A stretch of 64,000 nt of DNA from Mycobacterium paraterrae (GTDB lineage: Bacteria; Actinomycetota; Actinomycetes; Mycobacteriales; Mycobacteriaceae): NCBI RefSeq assembly GCF_022430545.2, contig NZ_CP092488.2, positions 4,836,001 through 4,900,000 of the forward strand, given 5' to 3'. The position numbers were made by a program, and so were the translations under genes. Shown one piece after another: positions 29,585 through 38,983 of this stretch (position 1 is the first letter of the stretch; each line of letters opens with the position of its first letter). Below the pieces are notes generated by a model. That model ran no database searches and was not told where the DNA came from. It worked only from the letters and a program-made list of their open reading frames with translations.

Positions 29585-31924
29585 TCAGTGCGGAGCCGGC
29601 GAGACCAGCAACTCCATCATCTCGGCGCCGGTGATCGGCGGGCTGTACAACATGCCTTGCGCGACCTCGCATCCCCGGTCGCGAAGCCATTGCGCGATGT
29701 CGGCGTTCTCCACTCCTTCGGCGACGGTCGTCACCTCGAGTGCATGCGCCAAGTCGATGACTGCGCGGACGATCGCTTCAGCGCGCGGGTCCGTCAGCAC
29801 GTGACTGATCAGGTCGTAGTCGACCTTGACCTCGTCGATCGGCAGCTTGCGGAGATAGGTCAACGCCGAATAGCCGCTGCCGAAATCGTCGAGCGAGATG
29901 TGAATGTTGTTGTTGCGCAACACTTCTAGCACGTGCCGAGTTCGTTCGATGTTGTCCAGCAACAGGTCCTCGGTGATCTCGACGATCAGCGACTCGCCAG
30001 GCAACTCGTATCGCGTCAAAGCCTCGAATATCCGCGCCGGCAGATTGACATCGCCGACCAGCGGCGGGAACAGGTTGACCGCAACGGGCAACGCGATGCC
30101 CCGACGCCGCCAATGCGCGGCATCGCTCAGCGCCTGATCGAGGATCAAGTCAGTGAAGCTTCGCATCAGCCCGTGCTGGCGCACCAACGGCAGGAACTGA
30201 TGCGGCTGCACCATTCCGAACACCGGATGCGGCCAGCGGACTAGCGCCTCGGCACCGACCACGCGAGTCGTCAGCAGGTCGACCTTCGGCTGGTACAGCA
30301 CGGTGAGCGCGCGGTGACTGATCGCTTGACGCAGATCGCTGAGTAAGCGCACCTCGACCAGCCCGCCCCGCGGAGACTGGCTGTCGAAGGTGGAGAACGA
30401 TCCAGCGACGTCGTCATCGACGTGCATGTCTGGGCTGAAGGTCTGCAGGCCGCCGCCGAGCCGTTTGGCCGAATACATCGCCATGTCAGCCTGTTTGAGC
30501 AGACCCGCCGCGCGCAGATCCGGATCGTCGAGTCCGGCGACAGCCAAGCCCGCGCTGGGCCGCATGAAAATGACCTCGCCGTCGGTGCTGAACGGGCGCT
30601 CGAACGCCTCCATGATCTGGTAGACGATCAGATGCGCGTTCTCCCCGGCATCCTCGATGAGGACCGCGAACTCGTCCCCGCCGAGTCGCGCGACGGTGTC
30701 ACCGGAACGCACGCAGTTCGTCAGGCGTTGGCCGGCCTGCACCAGCAGCGCGTCGCCAGCCGCGTGACCGAGGTTGTCGTTGATCAGTTTGAAGTCGTCG
30801 AGATCCATCGACAGCACCGCCACCGAGCGGCGATCGCGGTGATACAGCGCGATGGCGTGGTCGAGTCGGTCGTGGAACAACACCCGGTTGGCCAGGTTGG
30901 TCAGCGGGTCACGCAGCGCTCTGTCGGACGCGCTGTGCAGCAAGCGGCGGTTCTCGGCCACCACCAGGAACTGCCGGGCCAACACCGCAAGAACCAGCCA
31001 GGGCGCGGCCGCCAGCGCCGGGTCCGACTCGAAACTGGCCCGGAATTCGGTGAGTTCGAGTCCACCGGCGATCGCCAGCGGAATGTAAGGCAGCCACAAC
31101 GATGATGCCCCGCTGGCCGTCGATTGGGGTCGGGGTTCCGGCGCCTCAGCCGGGCAGTCGAGCGCCGCGATGCCGATCAGGACGAGCCCGGCCGGCCATG
31201 CCAAGCCGAGCGGGGTGTCAAACAGGTAGATGTGGCGGGCGAGCAGAAACACGTAGGCCCCGCCAGCGGCCGCGATCAGCGTCAGGCCGATCGTCAAGAC
31301 CGTCAGGGTCCGGCGGTAGTGCGCATTCGCGCGGGCCAATCCGAGAATTGCCACCGTAACGGTAACCACACCAGCGATCGGCGAGGCAATCGACAAGAAT
31401 TCGTCGAGGCGGCTCACACCCGGTGCGGGGTAGGCATTGCGCAGCAGCGTCACCCACGCCACGACAAATAGCGAGGAACCGACGATGGCGCCGTCGAGCA
31501 ACATTCGGAAACGGGCGACGCCGGTGTATCCCGATGGAAACAACAGCAATGCAATGCAGGCGACCGTCGGAAAAAGCAGGAATCCCATCATTGCACCGGG
31601 CGGGTACAGCGGCAGCACCGAGCCGCGTAGAAATCGGTGCCACAGGACCGTTATCGCTCCGAATTCCAACGCGGCAAGACCGAGAGCCATCACCAGCCAC
31701 GCTTGACGCTGGCGGCCGTGCCCCCGGCGCGCCGCAATAGCAGCGCTGATTCCGGCAAAGGTGGGAAACGTCAGACCGCCCGCCGCGTGCATCGCCTTGG
31801 ACACCGGCGCGCCACCCCAGCCTGCCAGGAACCACACGGCGAATACCAGGAATACGACGATGGGCGCCGCCGCGATCCGCAGGAGTCGCTGATTAGCGCT
31901 CGGGATTCCCACCACTGCACCCAT
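29585..31924 (-). CDS. Membrane GGDEF-EAL cyclic-di-GMP enzyme
   Basis: A 779-residue protein with about ten transmembrane helices in residues 15-340 (a MASE-like sensor). A GGDEF domain follows (RDPLTNLANR, then the intact active site RLGGDEFAVL) and then an EAL domain (AEALVRWPHP, VEITEDLL, LDDFGSGYSALTYLR, KVDYDLIS, AEGVENADIA). Both active sites look complete apart from KVDYDL in place of the usual KIDRSF-type loop, so it could make and break c-di-GMP. It occupies the space between bcpB and hisI where M. tuberculosis has chaA (Rv1607). It ends 16 bp from the convergent bcpB stop. Confidence 0.9.
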   Translation of the reverse strand: MGAVVGIPSANQRLLRIAAAPIVVFLVFAVWFLAGWGGAPVSKAMHAAGGLTFPTFAGISAAIAARRGHGRQRQAWLVMALGLAALEFGAITVLWHRFLRGSVLPLYPPGAMMGFLLFPTVACIALLLFPSGYTGVARFRMLLDGAIVGSSLFVVAWVTLLRNAYPAPGVSRLDEFLSIASPIAGVVTVTVAILGLARANAHYRRTLTVLTIGLTLIAAAGGAYVFLLARHIYLFDTPLGLAWPAGLVLIGIAALDCPAEAPEPRPQSTASGASSLWLPYIPLAIAGGLELTEFRASFESDPALAAAPWLVLAVLARQFLVVAENRRLLHSASDRALRDPLTNLANRVLFHDRLDHAIALYHRDRRSVAVLSMDLDDFKLINDNLGHAAGDALLVQAGQRLTNCVRSGDTVARLGGDEFAVLIEDAGENAHLIVYQIMEAFERPFSTDGEVIFMRPSAGLAVAGLDDPDLRAAGLLKQADMAMYSAKRLGGGLQTFSPDMHVDDDVAGSFSTFDSQSPRGGLVEVRLLSDLRQAISHRALTVLYQPKVDLLTTRVVGAEALVRWPHPVFGMVQPHQFLPLVRQHGLMRSFTDLILDQALSDAAHWRRRGIALPVAVNLFPPLVGDVNLPARIFEALTRYELPGESLIVEITEDLLLDNIERTRHVLEVLRNNNIHISLDDFGSGYSALTYLRKLPIDEVKVDYDLISHVLTDPRAEAIVRAVIDLAHALEVTTVAEGVENADIAQWLRDRGCEVAQGMLYSPPITGAEMMELLVSPAPH

Positions 31925-32115
31925 GGTCTGTTATCCGACGTTCGTCCGCGCGGCCACCGGCGCCGCGATCGAAAATTAGCAAGCAAATTATCCCGCAGCG
32001 ACGCCATCTGCGCAGATCATTGCGTGTTTTACGGCCGTGTCGGGGTGATCGTCCGGTTTCTCGGCGAAGCAGTGTGGTGCGGCGGACACCCGCTCAGAAA
32101 ACGGCGCGCCCGCCG

Positions 32116-32463
32116 TCAGTCGTCCGATTCGAGCAATACGTCGGCGTCGAAGCAGCTGTGGTCACCGGTATGACATGCCCCGCCCACCTGATCGACGACC
32201 ACCAGCACCGCATCACCGTCGCAGTCCAGGCGCACCGAATGGACCCGCTGAGTGTGGCCGGAGGTGGCGCCCTTGACCCACTGCTCACCTCGGGAACGCG
32301 AGAAGTAAGTGCCTTCACGGGTTTCCAGGGTGCGGGCCAACGCGTCGTCGTCCATCCAGGCCACCATCAGCACGTCGCCGGTAGCGCGCTCCTGCACGAT
32401 GGCAGTGAACAATCCATCGGGGTTGCGTTTGAGGCGGGCCGCGATGTCGGGATCGAGTGTCAT
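32116..32463 (-). CDS. hisI: Phosphoribosyl-AMP cyclohydrolase
   Basis: A 115-residue zinc enzyme for the third step of histidine synthesis. Signature parts are VLMVAWMDDDAL, TYFSRSRGEQWVKGATSG, the metal Asp in RLDCDGDAV and Cys in VVDQVGGACHTG. It is the mono-functional form without HisE. Its ATG overlaps the hisF stop (ATGA), making it the last gene of the his operon. Confidence 0.95.
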   Translation of the reverse strand: MTLDPDIAARLKRNPDGLFTAIVQERATGDVLMVAWMDDDALARTLETREGTYFSRSRGEQWVKGATSGHTQRVHSVRLDCDGDAVLVVVDQVGGACHTGDHSCFDADVLLESDD

Positions 32464-33257
32464 CGCACGGTGATCCCTGCCGCGGCCATCGCCTGCTTCA
32501 CCTGCCCGATCGTCAGCTGCCGGAAGTGAAACACGCTGGCCGCCAATACCGCATCGGCTCCGGCGGCGACGGCGGGCGCGAAGTGTTCGACCGCGCCGGC
32601 CCCGCCGCTGGCGATCACCGGCACACTCACGGCCGCACGAACGGCCCGCAGCATCGCCAGGTCGAACCCGGCCCGGGTCCCGTCGGCGTCCATCGAATTC
32701 AGCAGAATTTCACCGACCCCCAATTCGGCGCCACGGGCCGCCCACTCGACGGCGTCGATGCCGGTGCCGCGCCGGCCGCCATGGGTGGTGACTTCCCAGC
32801 CCGACGGTGTGGGCGCCGACCCGGGAGGCACCGTGCGAGCGTCGACCGACAGCACGATGCACTGCGAGCCGAACTGCGCCGCCATCTCGGCCAACAGTTC
32901 CGGGCGTGCGATGGCCGCGGTGTTGATCGACACTTTGTCCGCGCCCGCGCGCAACAGCACGTCGACATCGGCGACTGTCCGCACGCCGCCGCCGACGGTG
33001 AGCGGGATGAACACCTGCTCGGCGGTGCGGCGGACGACGTCGAGCATCGTGGTGCGGCCCGACGACGATGCGGTCACGTCCAGGAAGGTCAGCTCGTCGG
33101 CGCCCTCGGCGTCGTAGGCCGCGGCGAGTTCGACCGGATCGCCCGCGTCGCGCAGATTCGCGAAGTTGACGCCCTTGACCACTCGGCCGTCGTCGACATC
33201 CAGGCAGGGAATGACGCGGGTGGCAAGGCTTGTGCCGGTGGGGATTTCAGTACTCAT
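32460..33257 (-). CDS. hisF: Imidazole glycerol phosphate synthase, cyclase subunit
   Basis: A 265-residue TIM barrel that uses ammonia from HisH to make IGP and AICAR. Catalytic Asp are in VIPCLDVDDGRVVKG and LLNSMDADGT; phosphate sites are PLTVGGGVRTVAD and VIASGGAGAVEHF. It overlaps impA by 11 bases. It pairs with HisH, encoded three genes upstream in the same operon. Confidence 0.96.
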   Translation of the reverse strand: MSTEIPTGTSLATRVIPCLDVDDGRVVKGVNFANLRDAGDPVELAAAYDAEGADELTFLDVTASSSGRTTMLDVVRRTAEQVFIPLTVGGGVRTVADVDVLLRAGADKVSINTAAIARPELLAEMAAQFGSQCIVLSVDARTVPPGSAPTPSGWEVTTHGGRRGTGIDAVEWAARGAELGVGEILLNSMDADGTRAGFDLAMLRAVRAAVSVPVIASGGAGAVEHFAPAVAAGADAVLAASVFHFRQLTIGQVKQAMAAAGITVR

Positions 33258-34059
33258 CGGGTCGTCCTACGGTCTGCAGCATCTCGAGCAGCTGGCTGTG
33301 TACACCGGGCGCGGCGGCCAGTGCCGAACGCGACTCGGGTGTCCATCGTTCACCGGCCAAGTTGGTGACGATGCCGCCCGCGGCGCGCACGAGGGCGACC
33401 CCGGCGGCGTGATCCCAGACGTGGTCACCGAAGCTGATCGAGCCGCCGAGGACTCCGTTGGCGACGTACGCCAGATCGATGCCGGTGGCACCGTGCATGC
33501 GCATTCGCGACGACACTCGGCTGAGCTCCTCGAGCACGGCCACCCGGTAGCGGCCGGGGAACCGGCCGCGCGAGTCGGCATTGAACGTGCCGACACCGAT
33601 GATCGACGCCGTGAGGTCGCCTTGCTCCAGCATTGGTTGGGGCACACCGTTTTTCATCAGTGGTCCGCCCACGACCGCGGCGTAGCGCTCGTTCATGAAG
33701 GGCAGCCAGGTCAGCCCGGCGACCGGATCTCCGTCGTGCAGCAGGCCGAGCAGAATGGCGGCCATCGGGGATCCGGCAGCATAGTTGAATGTGCCGTCCA
33801 CCGGGTCGAGGATCCAGACCCACTCCGAATCGACGTCGGCACCGCCGAATTCCTCGCCGTGCACCCCGATGCCGGTAGCTGAGGTCAGCGCGTCGACCAC
33901 TTGGCGCTCGATTGCCAGGTCGACTTTGGTGGCGAAATCGTCGCCGCGCTTGCTGACCGCGGAATCCGCGCGATGGCCGGCGACAAACGGTTTGGCCGCG
34001 GCATCGAGAATCGCCGCCGCGTGCTCGACCCAGACGGCCACCTGCTTACCGAGATCCAT
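33247..34059 (-). CDS. impA: Inositol-monophosphatase-family phosphatase in the his operon
   Basis: A 270-residue Mg-dependent sugar phosphatase. Metal-binding residues are in GEEFGG and WILDPVDGTFNYAAG, and the C-terminal motif is DHVWDHAAGVALVRAAGG. M. tuberculosis ImpA (Rv1604) has this place and length. Since the operon has no other histidinol-phosphate phosphatase, it may serve that step or inositol synthesis; the sequence does not decide. It lies between hisA and hisF, eight bases after hisA. Confidence 0.9.
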   Translation of the reverse strand: MDLGKQVAVWVEHAAAILDAAAKPFVAGHRADSAVSKRGDDFATKVDLAIERQVVDALTSATGIGVHGEEFGGADVDSEWVWILDPVDGTFNYAAGSPMAAILLGLLHDGDPVAGLTWLPFMNERYAAVVGGPLMKNGVPQPMLEQGDLTASIIGVGTFNADSRGRFPGRYRVAVLEELSRVSSRMRMHGATGIDLAYVANGVLGGSISFGDHVWDHAAGVALVRAAGGIVTNLAGERWTPESRSALAAAPGVHSQLLEMLQTVGRPDEY

Positions 34060-34066
34060 TGCTTTC

Positions 34067-34801
34067 CTAGCCTGCGACCGCCGCCAGCGCTTCCGGCAAC
34101 GTGAATCGACCGGCGTACAACGCCTTTCCCACGATGGCGCCCTCGACCCCGCTGCCGGTCAGGGTCGCGATGGCACGCAGATCGTCCAGGCTCGACACAC
34201 CGCCGGACGCGATCACCGGAATATCGGTACGGTCGGCGATCGAGCGCAACAAGTCGAGGTTGGGACCGGTCAACGTGCCGTCCTTGGTGACGTCGGTGAC
34301 CACGAAGCGCGAACACCCCTCGCTGTCGAGACGGTCCAGCACCTGCCAGAGATCGCCGCCGTCGGTTTCCCAGCCCCGTCCCCGCAACCGGTGCTCACCG
34401 TCAACGATCTGCACGTCGAGGCCGACCGCGACCTTGTCGCCGTGCTCGGCGATCGCCTTCGCGCACCACTGCGGATTTTCCAGTGCGGCGGTCCCGACAT
34501 TGACTCGGGCACAACCGGTTGCGAGCGCGGCATTCAGCGAGTCGTCGTCGCGGATACCGCCGGACAGCTCGACCTGCACGTCGAGCTTGCCAACCACCTC
34601 GGCCAGCAGCTCACGGTTGGATCCCCGGCCGAACGCCGCGTCCAGATCCACCAGGTGTACCCACTCGGCGCCGTCGCGTTGCCATGTCAGCGCAGCGTCC
34701 AGCGCTGAGCCGTAGTCGGTTTCGCTGCCGGCCTTGCCCTGGACCAAGCGCACCGCCTTGCCCTCGACGACGTCGACGGCGGGCAACAAAATCAACGACA
34801 C
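34067..34801 (-). CDS. hisA: Bifunctional HisA/TrpF isomerase (PriA)
   Basis: A 244-residue TIM barrel that in actinobacteria isomerises both ProFAR (histidine) and PRA (tryptophan), which explains why no trpF is near trpC. Landmarks are LLPAVDVVEGKAVRLVQGKA, VHLVDLDAAFGRGSN, VELSGGIRDD, RGWETDGG with the Trp that swings for the trp reaction, VTDVTKDGTL and VIASGGVSS. GTG 34801 is chosen because GAAGGG lies seven bases before it; a TTG at 34816 has no homology. Confidence 0.95.
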   Translation of the reverse strand: MSLILLPAVDVVEGKAVRLVQGKAGSETDYGSALDAALTWQRDGAEWVHLVDLDAAFGRGSNRELLAEVVGKLDVQVELSGGIRDDDSLNAALATGCARVNVGTAALENPQWCAKAIAEHGDKVAVGLDVQIVDGEHRLRGRGWETDGGDLWQVLDRLDSEGCSRFVVTDVTKDGTLTGPNLDLLRSIADRTDIPVIASGGVSSLDDLRAIATLTGSGVEGAIVGKALYAGRFTLPEALAAVAG

Positions 34802-34802
34802 G

Positions 34803-35423
34803 TCACAACCCTTCAACCCAATTGCTCAATATGGCCGCTCCGGCGTCACCGCTCTTCTCGGGGTGAAACTGGGTGGCGGCCAAGGGACCGTCTTCGACCG
34901 CGGCCAGGAACGGCACCCCATGGCTGGCCCACGTCAGCAGGGCGTCGTCACTTCCCTCCCACCGCTGCGCCGCGTAGGAGTGCACGAAGTAGAACCGGGC
35001 GTCGGGATCCAGGCCTTTGAACAACGCGCTACCCGGCGCCGCGCCCACGACGTTCCAGCCCATGTGCGGTATCACCGGCGCGTCCAGCCGGGTCACCGCT
35101 CCGGGCCACTGCCCGCAGCCGGTGCTCTCCACCCCGAACTCGACGCCACGGGCGAACAGGATCTGCATGCCGACACAGACTCCGAGCACCGGGCGCCCGG
35201 CGGCGACCCGATCGGCGATCGCCTGTTGCCCGTTGATGGCGCGCAGCCCGCTCATGCACGCCTCGAACGCACCGACACCTGGAACCACCAGTCCGTCTGC
35301 GGCGACTGCCTGTTCGAGATCGGCGGTCACTTCGACGTCGGCGCCGGTTCGCTGAAGGGCGCGCTGCGCCGAACGCAAGTTACCCGAGCCATAGTCGAGC
35401 ACCACCACGGATTTCGCTGTCAC
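34803..35423 (-). CDS. hisH: Imidazole glycerol phosphate synthase, glutaminase subunit
   Basis: A 206-residue class I amidotransferase that gives ammonia to HisF. The nucleophile Cys is in PVLGVCVGMQILF, with His and Glu in AATQFHPEKSGD. The oxyanion strand is VVPGVGAFEACM. GTG 35423 overlaps the hisB stop by four bases, and one base separates its stop from the hisA start. Confidence 0.95.
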   Translation of the reverse strand: MTAKSVVVLDYGSGNLRSAQRALQRTGADVEVTADLEQAVAADGLVVPGVGAFEACMSGLRAINGQQAIADRVAAGRPVLGVCVGMQILFARGVEFGVESTGCGQWPGAVTRLDAPVIPHMGWNVVGAAPGSALFKGLDPDARFYFVHSYAAQRWEGSDDALLTWASHGVPFLAAVEDGPLAATQFHPEKSGDAGAAILSNWVEGL

Positions 35424-36034
35424 AGAGCACCTTTGGTGGACGGCACACCGGTGACCCGAGGGTCGGCCTCGACGGCCTGGCGCAGCGCCCGGGCGACAGC
35501 CTTGTACTGTGCCTCGGTGATGTGGTGCGGGTCGCGACCGTAGAGCACCCGCACATGCAGCGCAATCCGCGCGTTGTTCGCCAGCGTCTCGAAGACATGC
35601 CGGTTGATCACGGTGTGGTACGGCACCGCGCTTCCCGCGATCGTGGTGTGCCGCAGGTGGTCCGGCTCACCTGTGTGCACGCAGTAGGGCCGCCCGGAGA
35701 CATCGACGATCGCATGCGCCAGCGTCTCGTCCATCGGGATGAAGGCGTCGCCGAACCGTCGGATGCCTTTCTTGTCACCGAGCGCCTGCCCCAACGCCTG
35801 ACCGAGCACGATCGCGGTGTCCTCGATGGTGTGGTGGCCCTCGATGTCGACGTCGCCTTTGGCGCGCACGGTCAGATCGAAGCTGGCGTGGCTGCCCAGC
35901 GCGTGCAGCATGTGGTCGTAGAACGGGACACCGGTGTCGACGTGCACGTCACCGGTGCCGTCGAGATCGAGCTCGACGACGATCTCGGATTCGTTGGTGG
36001 TGCGCTCAATGCGCGCACGACGGCCGGCGTTCAT
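35420..36034 (-). CDS. hisB: Imidazoleglycerol-phosphate dehydratase
   Basis: A 204-residue Mn enzyme for the dehydration step; mono-functional form without the phosphatase domain. It has the duplicated metal motifs FYDHMLHALGSHASFDL and GHHTIEDTAI, then EPDHLRHTTIAGS, which here reads in place of the usual second HHxxE-like stretch, and GRDPHHITEAQYKAVAR near the end. ATG 36034 overlaps the hisC stop (ATGA). Confidence 0.94.
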   Translation of the reverse strand: MNAGRRARIERTTNESEIVVELDLDGTGDVHVDTGVPFYDHMLHALGSHASFDLTVRAKGDVDIEGHHTIEDTAIVLGQALGQALGDKKGIRRFGDAFIPMDETLAHAIVDVSGRPYCVHTGEPDHLRHTTIAGSAVPYHTVINRHVFETLANNARIALHVRVLYGRDPHHITEAQYKAVARALRQAVEADPRVTGVPSTKGAL

Positions 36035-37155
36035 GACGCTCCTAGGAATTGGGCCAATTCGGTGGCGGCCAGGTCGGCACTGGCCGACAGCAATGCGTCG
36101 TTCTCCGCGGGCAATCCGATGGTCGTGCGCAGGTATCCCGGGATGCCGACGTCGCGGATCAGTACGCCCGCGTCGAGGTATCGCTGCCAGGTGGCTGGCG
36201 AGTCGGCGAAACGCCCGAACAGCACGAAGTTCGAGTCGCTGGGAACGACGTGAAAACCCATCCCGCTCAACGCCGCCTCGACGCGTTCCCGCTCGGCGAT
36301 CAGCGCCGAGACGCTGGCCAGCGTGTCGTCGGCGTGGCGCAGCGCGGCCCGGGCGGCGGCCTGGGTCACCGACGACAGGTGATACGGGAGTCGGACCAGC
36401 AGCATCGCCTCGACCAGGGCCGGGGTGGCAACCAGGTAGCCCAGCCGGCCGCCCGCGAAGGCGAACGCCTTGCTCATGGTCCGGCTCACGACCAGCTTGG
36501 TCGGGTACTCCTCGAGCAGCGCCACCGCGCTGGGCCGGGCGGAGAATTCTCCGTAGGCTTCGTCGACGACCACGATCCCGGGTGCGACATCCAATAGCCG
36601 CCGCAGATCCGACAGCGAAACACTCTGCCCGGTCGGATTATTGGGGCTCGTGACGAACACGACGTCGGGCTGGCGCTCGACGATCTCGCCGACCGCGGCG
36701 CCGGTGTCGAGGCTGAAGTCGGCCGCACGGAGCGCCTCGATCCATTCGGTGCGCGTGCCGTCGGCGATGATCGGGTGCATCGAATACGACGGCACGAAGC
36801 CGATCGCAGTGCGCCCGGGCCCGCCGAACGCCTGCAGTAGCTGCTGCAGGATCTCGTTGGATCCATTTGCTGCCCACAGGTTTTCGACGCCAAGCGCAAC
36901 GCCGGTCTGCATGGTGAGATAGGCGGCCAGGTCGGTCCGCAGCGCTACCGCGTCCCGGTCGGGATAGCGGTTCAAGTCGACCGCCGCATCGCGGACGGAA
37001 GCGACGACGTCGTCGACGAGCGCCTGACTCGGCGGGTGCGGATTCTCGTTGGTGTTCAACCGAACCGGAACGTCGAGTTGCGGCGCTCCGTAGGGCGACT
37101 TACCTCGCAGGTCCTGGCGCAGTGGCAAGTCGTCGAGTGTGGGGCGATCGGCCAT
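36031..37155 (-). CDS. hisC: Histidinol-phosphate aminotransferase
   Basis: A 374-residue fold-type I PLP enzyme. PLP contacts are LWAANGSNEILQQLL, TSPNNPTGQSV, VVDEAYGEF and the Schiff-base Lys in SRTMSKAFAFAGGRLGY. The C-terminal substrate Arg is in YLRTTIGLPAEND. ATG 37155 overlaps the hisD stop (TGATG). The frame is open upstream inside hisD, but homology starts at MADRPTLDDLPLR. Confidence 0.95.
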   Translation of the reverse strand: MADRPTLDDLPLRQDLRGKSPYGAPQLDVPVRLNTNENPHPPSQALVDDVVASVRDAAVDLNRYPDRDAVALRTDLAAYLTMQTGVALGVENLWAANGSNEILQQLLQAFGGPGRTAIGFVPSYSMHPIIADGTRTEWIEALRAADFSLDTGAAVGEIVERQPDVVFVTSPNNPTGQSVSLSDLRRLLDVAPGIVVVDEAYGEFSARPSAVALLEEYPTKLVVSRTMSKAFAFAGGRLGYLVATPALVEAMLLVRLPYHLSSVTQAAARAALRHADDTLASVSALIAERERVEAALSGMGFHVVPSDSNFVLFGRFADSPATWQRYLDAGVLIRDVGIPGYLRTTIGLPAENDALLSASADLAATELAQFLGAS

Positions 37156-38477
37156 CAACCGAACCTCCGCCGTACCGCTTCGCCGTGTGCGGGCAGGTCC
37201 TCGGCCGCGGCCAGCGTGATCACATGTCCGGAGACGTCTTTCAGCGCCGCCTCGCTGTAGTCGACGACGTGGATGCCGCGCAGGAACGTCTGCACCGACA
37301 GGCCGCTGGAGTGCGCGGCGCTGCCCGCGGTCGGCAGCACGTGATTCGAGCCCGCGCAATAGTCACCGAGACTGACCGGAGAATAGGCGCCCACGAAAAT
37401 AGCTCCGGCCGAACGGATTTGGGTTGCTACCTGGTCCGCATCGGCGGTCTGGATCTCCAGGTGTTCGGCCGCGTACGCGTTGACGGTGCGAATCCCGGCT
37501 TCGATGTCATCGACCAGGATGATCGCCGACTGACGCCCGGCGAGCGCGGTCGTCACCCGCTGCCGGTGCACGGTGGTCTCCAGCTGGCCGGCCAGCGCGG
37601 CGTCGGTGGCGTCGGCCAGCTCGCTGCTGGGAGTCACCAGGATGCTGGCGGCCATTTCGTCGTGTTCGGCCTGGCTGATCAGGTCGGCGGCGACGTGCTC
37701 CGGATCGGCCGTGTCGTCGGCGAGGATGGCGATCTCGGTCGGTCCGGCTTCGGCGTCGATGCCCACCCGCGACCGGACGAGGCGTTTCGCCGCCGTCACG
37801 TAGATGTTGCCCGGTCCGGTGATCATGTCGACCGGGGCCAGCTCGGCGCCGTCGGTATCGGTGCCGCCGTAAGCCATCAGCGCCACCGCCTGCGCACCGC
37901 CCACCGCCCACACCTCGTCGACGCCGAGCAGCCGGGCTGCGGCCAGGATCGTCGGGTGCGGCAAACCCGCGAACCGGCCGTGCTCCTTGGCCTGCGGCGG
38001 GCTGGCCACCACCAGCGAGCCGACGCCTGCGGCCTGAGCCGGCACCACGTTCATCACGACGCTCGACGGGTACACCGCGTTGCCGCCGGGCACGTACAAG
38101 CCGACGCGGTCGACCGGCACCCAGCGCTCGGTCACGGTGGCGCCCGGGCCGAGCGTCGTCGTGACGTCGGAGCGCCGCTGGTCGGCGTGGACCGCGCGGG
38201 TGCGTTCGATCACCACCTCCAGCGCGGACCGGACATCGCGGTCCAGCCCGGCCAGGGCGGAGTCCAGCTCGGCGCTGGGCACCCGCACCGACGGCGGACG
38301 CACCCCGTCCAGTGATTCGCCGTATGCCAAGGCGGCCTCGGCTCCACGGTCGGCGACCGCATCGACGATGGGACGCGCCGTGGACAGGGCGGCGTCGACG
38401 TCCACTCCGCCGCGGGGCAATGCCGCCCGCAGTCGGGCGGCGGACAAGTCTGCACCTCGCAGGTCGATGCGCGCCAT
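37155..38477 (-). CDS. hisD: Histidinol dehydrogenase
   Basis: A 440-residue zinc enzyme for the last two oxidations to histidine. Visible are ERWVPVDRVGLYVPGG, PASP-type VVASPPQAKEHG, ITGPGNIYVTAAKRL, GIDAEAGPTEIAI, SQAEHDEMA with the Glu/His pair, and DYCAGSNHVLPT. The start is uncertain among ATG 38477, GTG 38486 and ATG 38495; 38477 gives the N-terminus MARIDLRG. It is the first gene of the his operon and is divergent from the gene at 38565. Confidence 0.94.
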   Translation of the reverse strand: MARIDLRGADLSAARLRAALPRGGVDVDAALSTARPIVDAVADRGAEAALAYGESLDGVRPPSVRVPSAELDSALAGLDRDVRSALEVVIERTRAVHADQRRSDVTTTLGPGATVTERWVPVDRVGLYVPGGNAVYPSSVVMNVVPAQAAGVGSLVVASPPQAKEHGRFAGLPHPTILAAARLLGVDEVWAVGGAQAVALMAYGGTDTDGAELAPVDMITGPGNIYVTAAKRLVRSRVGIDAEAGPTEIAILADDTADPEHVAADLISQAEHDEMAASILVTPSSELADATDAALAGQLETTVHRQRVTTALAGRQSAIILVDDIEAGIRTVNAYAAEHLEIQTADADQVATQIRSAGAIFVGAYSPVSLGDYCAGSNHVLPTAGSAAHSSGLSVQTFLRGIHVVDYSEAALKDVSGHVITLAAAEDLPAHGEAVRRRFG

Positions 38478-38564
38478 CACAGTCACGCTGTCCATTGTCC
38501 CAGAGCAGAGCAACCGCATATCGGACCGGTACATTGACGACACACCCGAGAAGAGGGAGTCGCC

Positions 38565-38975
38565 ATGTCTGCGAAGGACCATCCCAACAATGTCCCGGGC
38601 GTTCCGATGCTCGTCCCGCCGGGCTTGGAGCGCTTCCAGATCAAATACTTCAACCCGCTGGTGCGCCCATTTGCGCGCTTCATTCCGGGGTTCTCGGTGA
38701 TCAAGCACCGCGGCCGCACGTCGGGCAAGCCCTACGAGACGATTGTCACCGCCTACCGCAAGGGCAACATCCTGGCCATCGGTCTGATCCACGGCAAGAC
38801 CAACTGGGTGAAGAACGTGCTCGCCGCGGGCGAGGCCGACGTGCACTTCATCCGCTCGACCGTCCACATCACCAACCCGCGAGTCCTGCCCGCCGGCAGC
38901 GACGGCACGGGGTTGCCGTTTTTGGCCAAACGTCAGGTTGGACGGGTCGGCGTCTTCGTCGCCGACATCGCCTGA
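38565..38975 (+). CDS. DUF385/Ddn-family nitroreductase-like protein (Rv1598c-like)
   Basis: A 136-residue split beta-barrel of the deazaflavin (F420)-dependent nitroreductase family: FNPLVRPFARFIPGF, the sugar/phosphate-binding HRGRTSGKPYET, then ILAIGLIHGKTNWVKNVLAAG and a C-terminal ring of strands. Many members bind F420H2 and reduce quinones or nitro drugs, but others bind no cofactor. AGAGGGAG eight bases upstream supports the ATG. It is divergent from hisD. Confidence 0.78.
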   Translation: MSAKDHPNNVPGVPMLVPPGLERFQIKYFNPLVRPFARFIPGFSVIKHRGRTSGKPYETIVTAYRKGNILAIGLIHGKTNWVKNVLAAGEADVHFIRSTVHITNPRVLPAGSDGTGLPFLAKRQVGRVGVFVADIA

Positions 38976-38983
38976 GCGATGGC

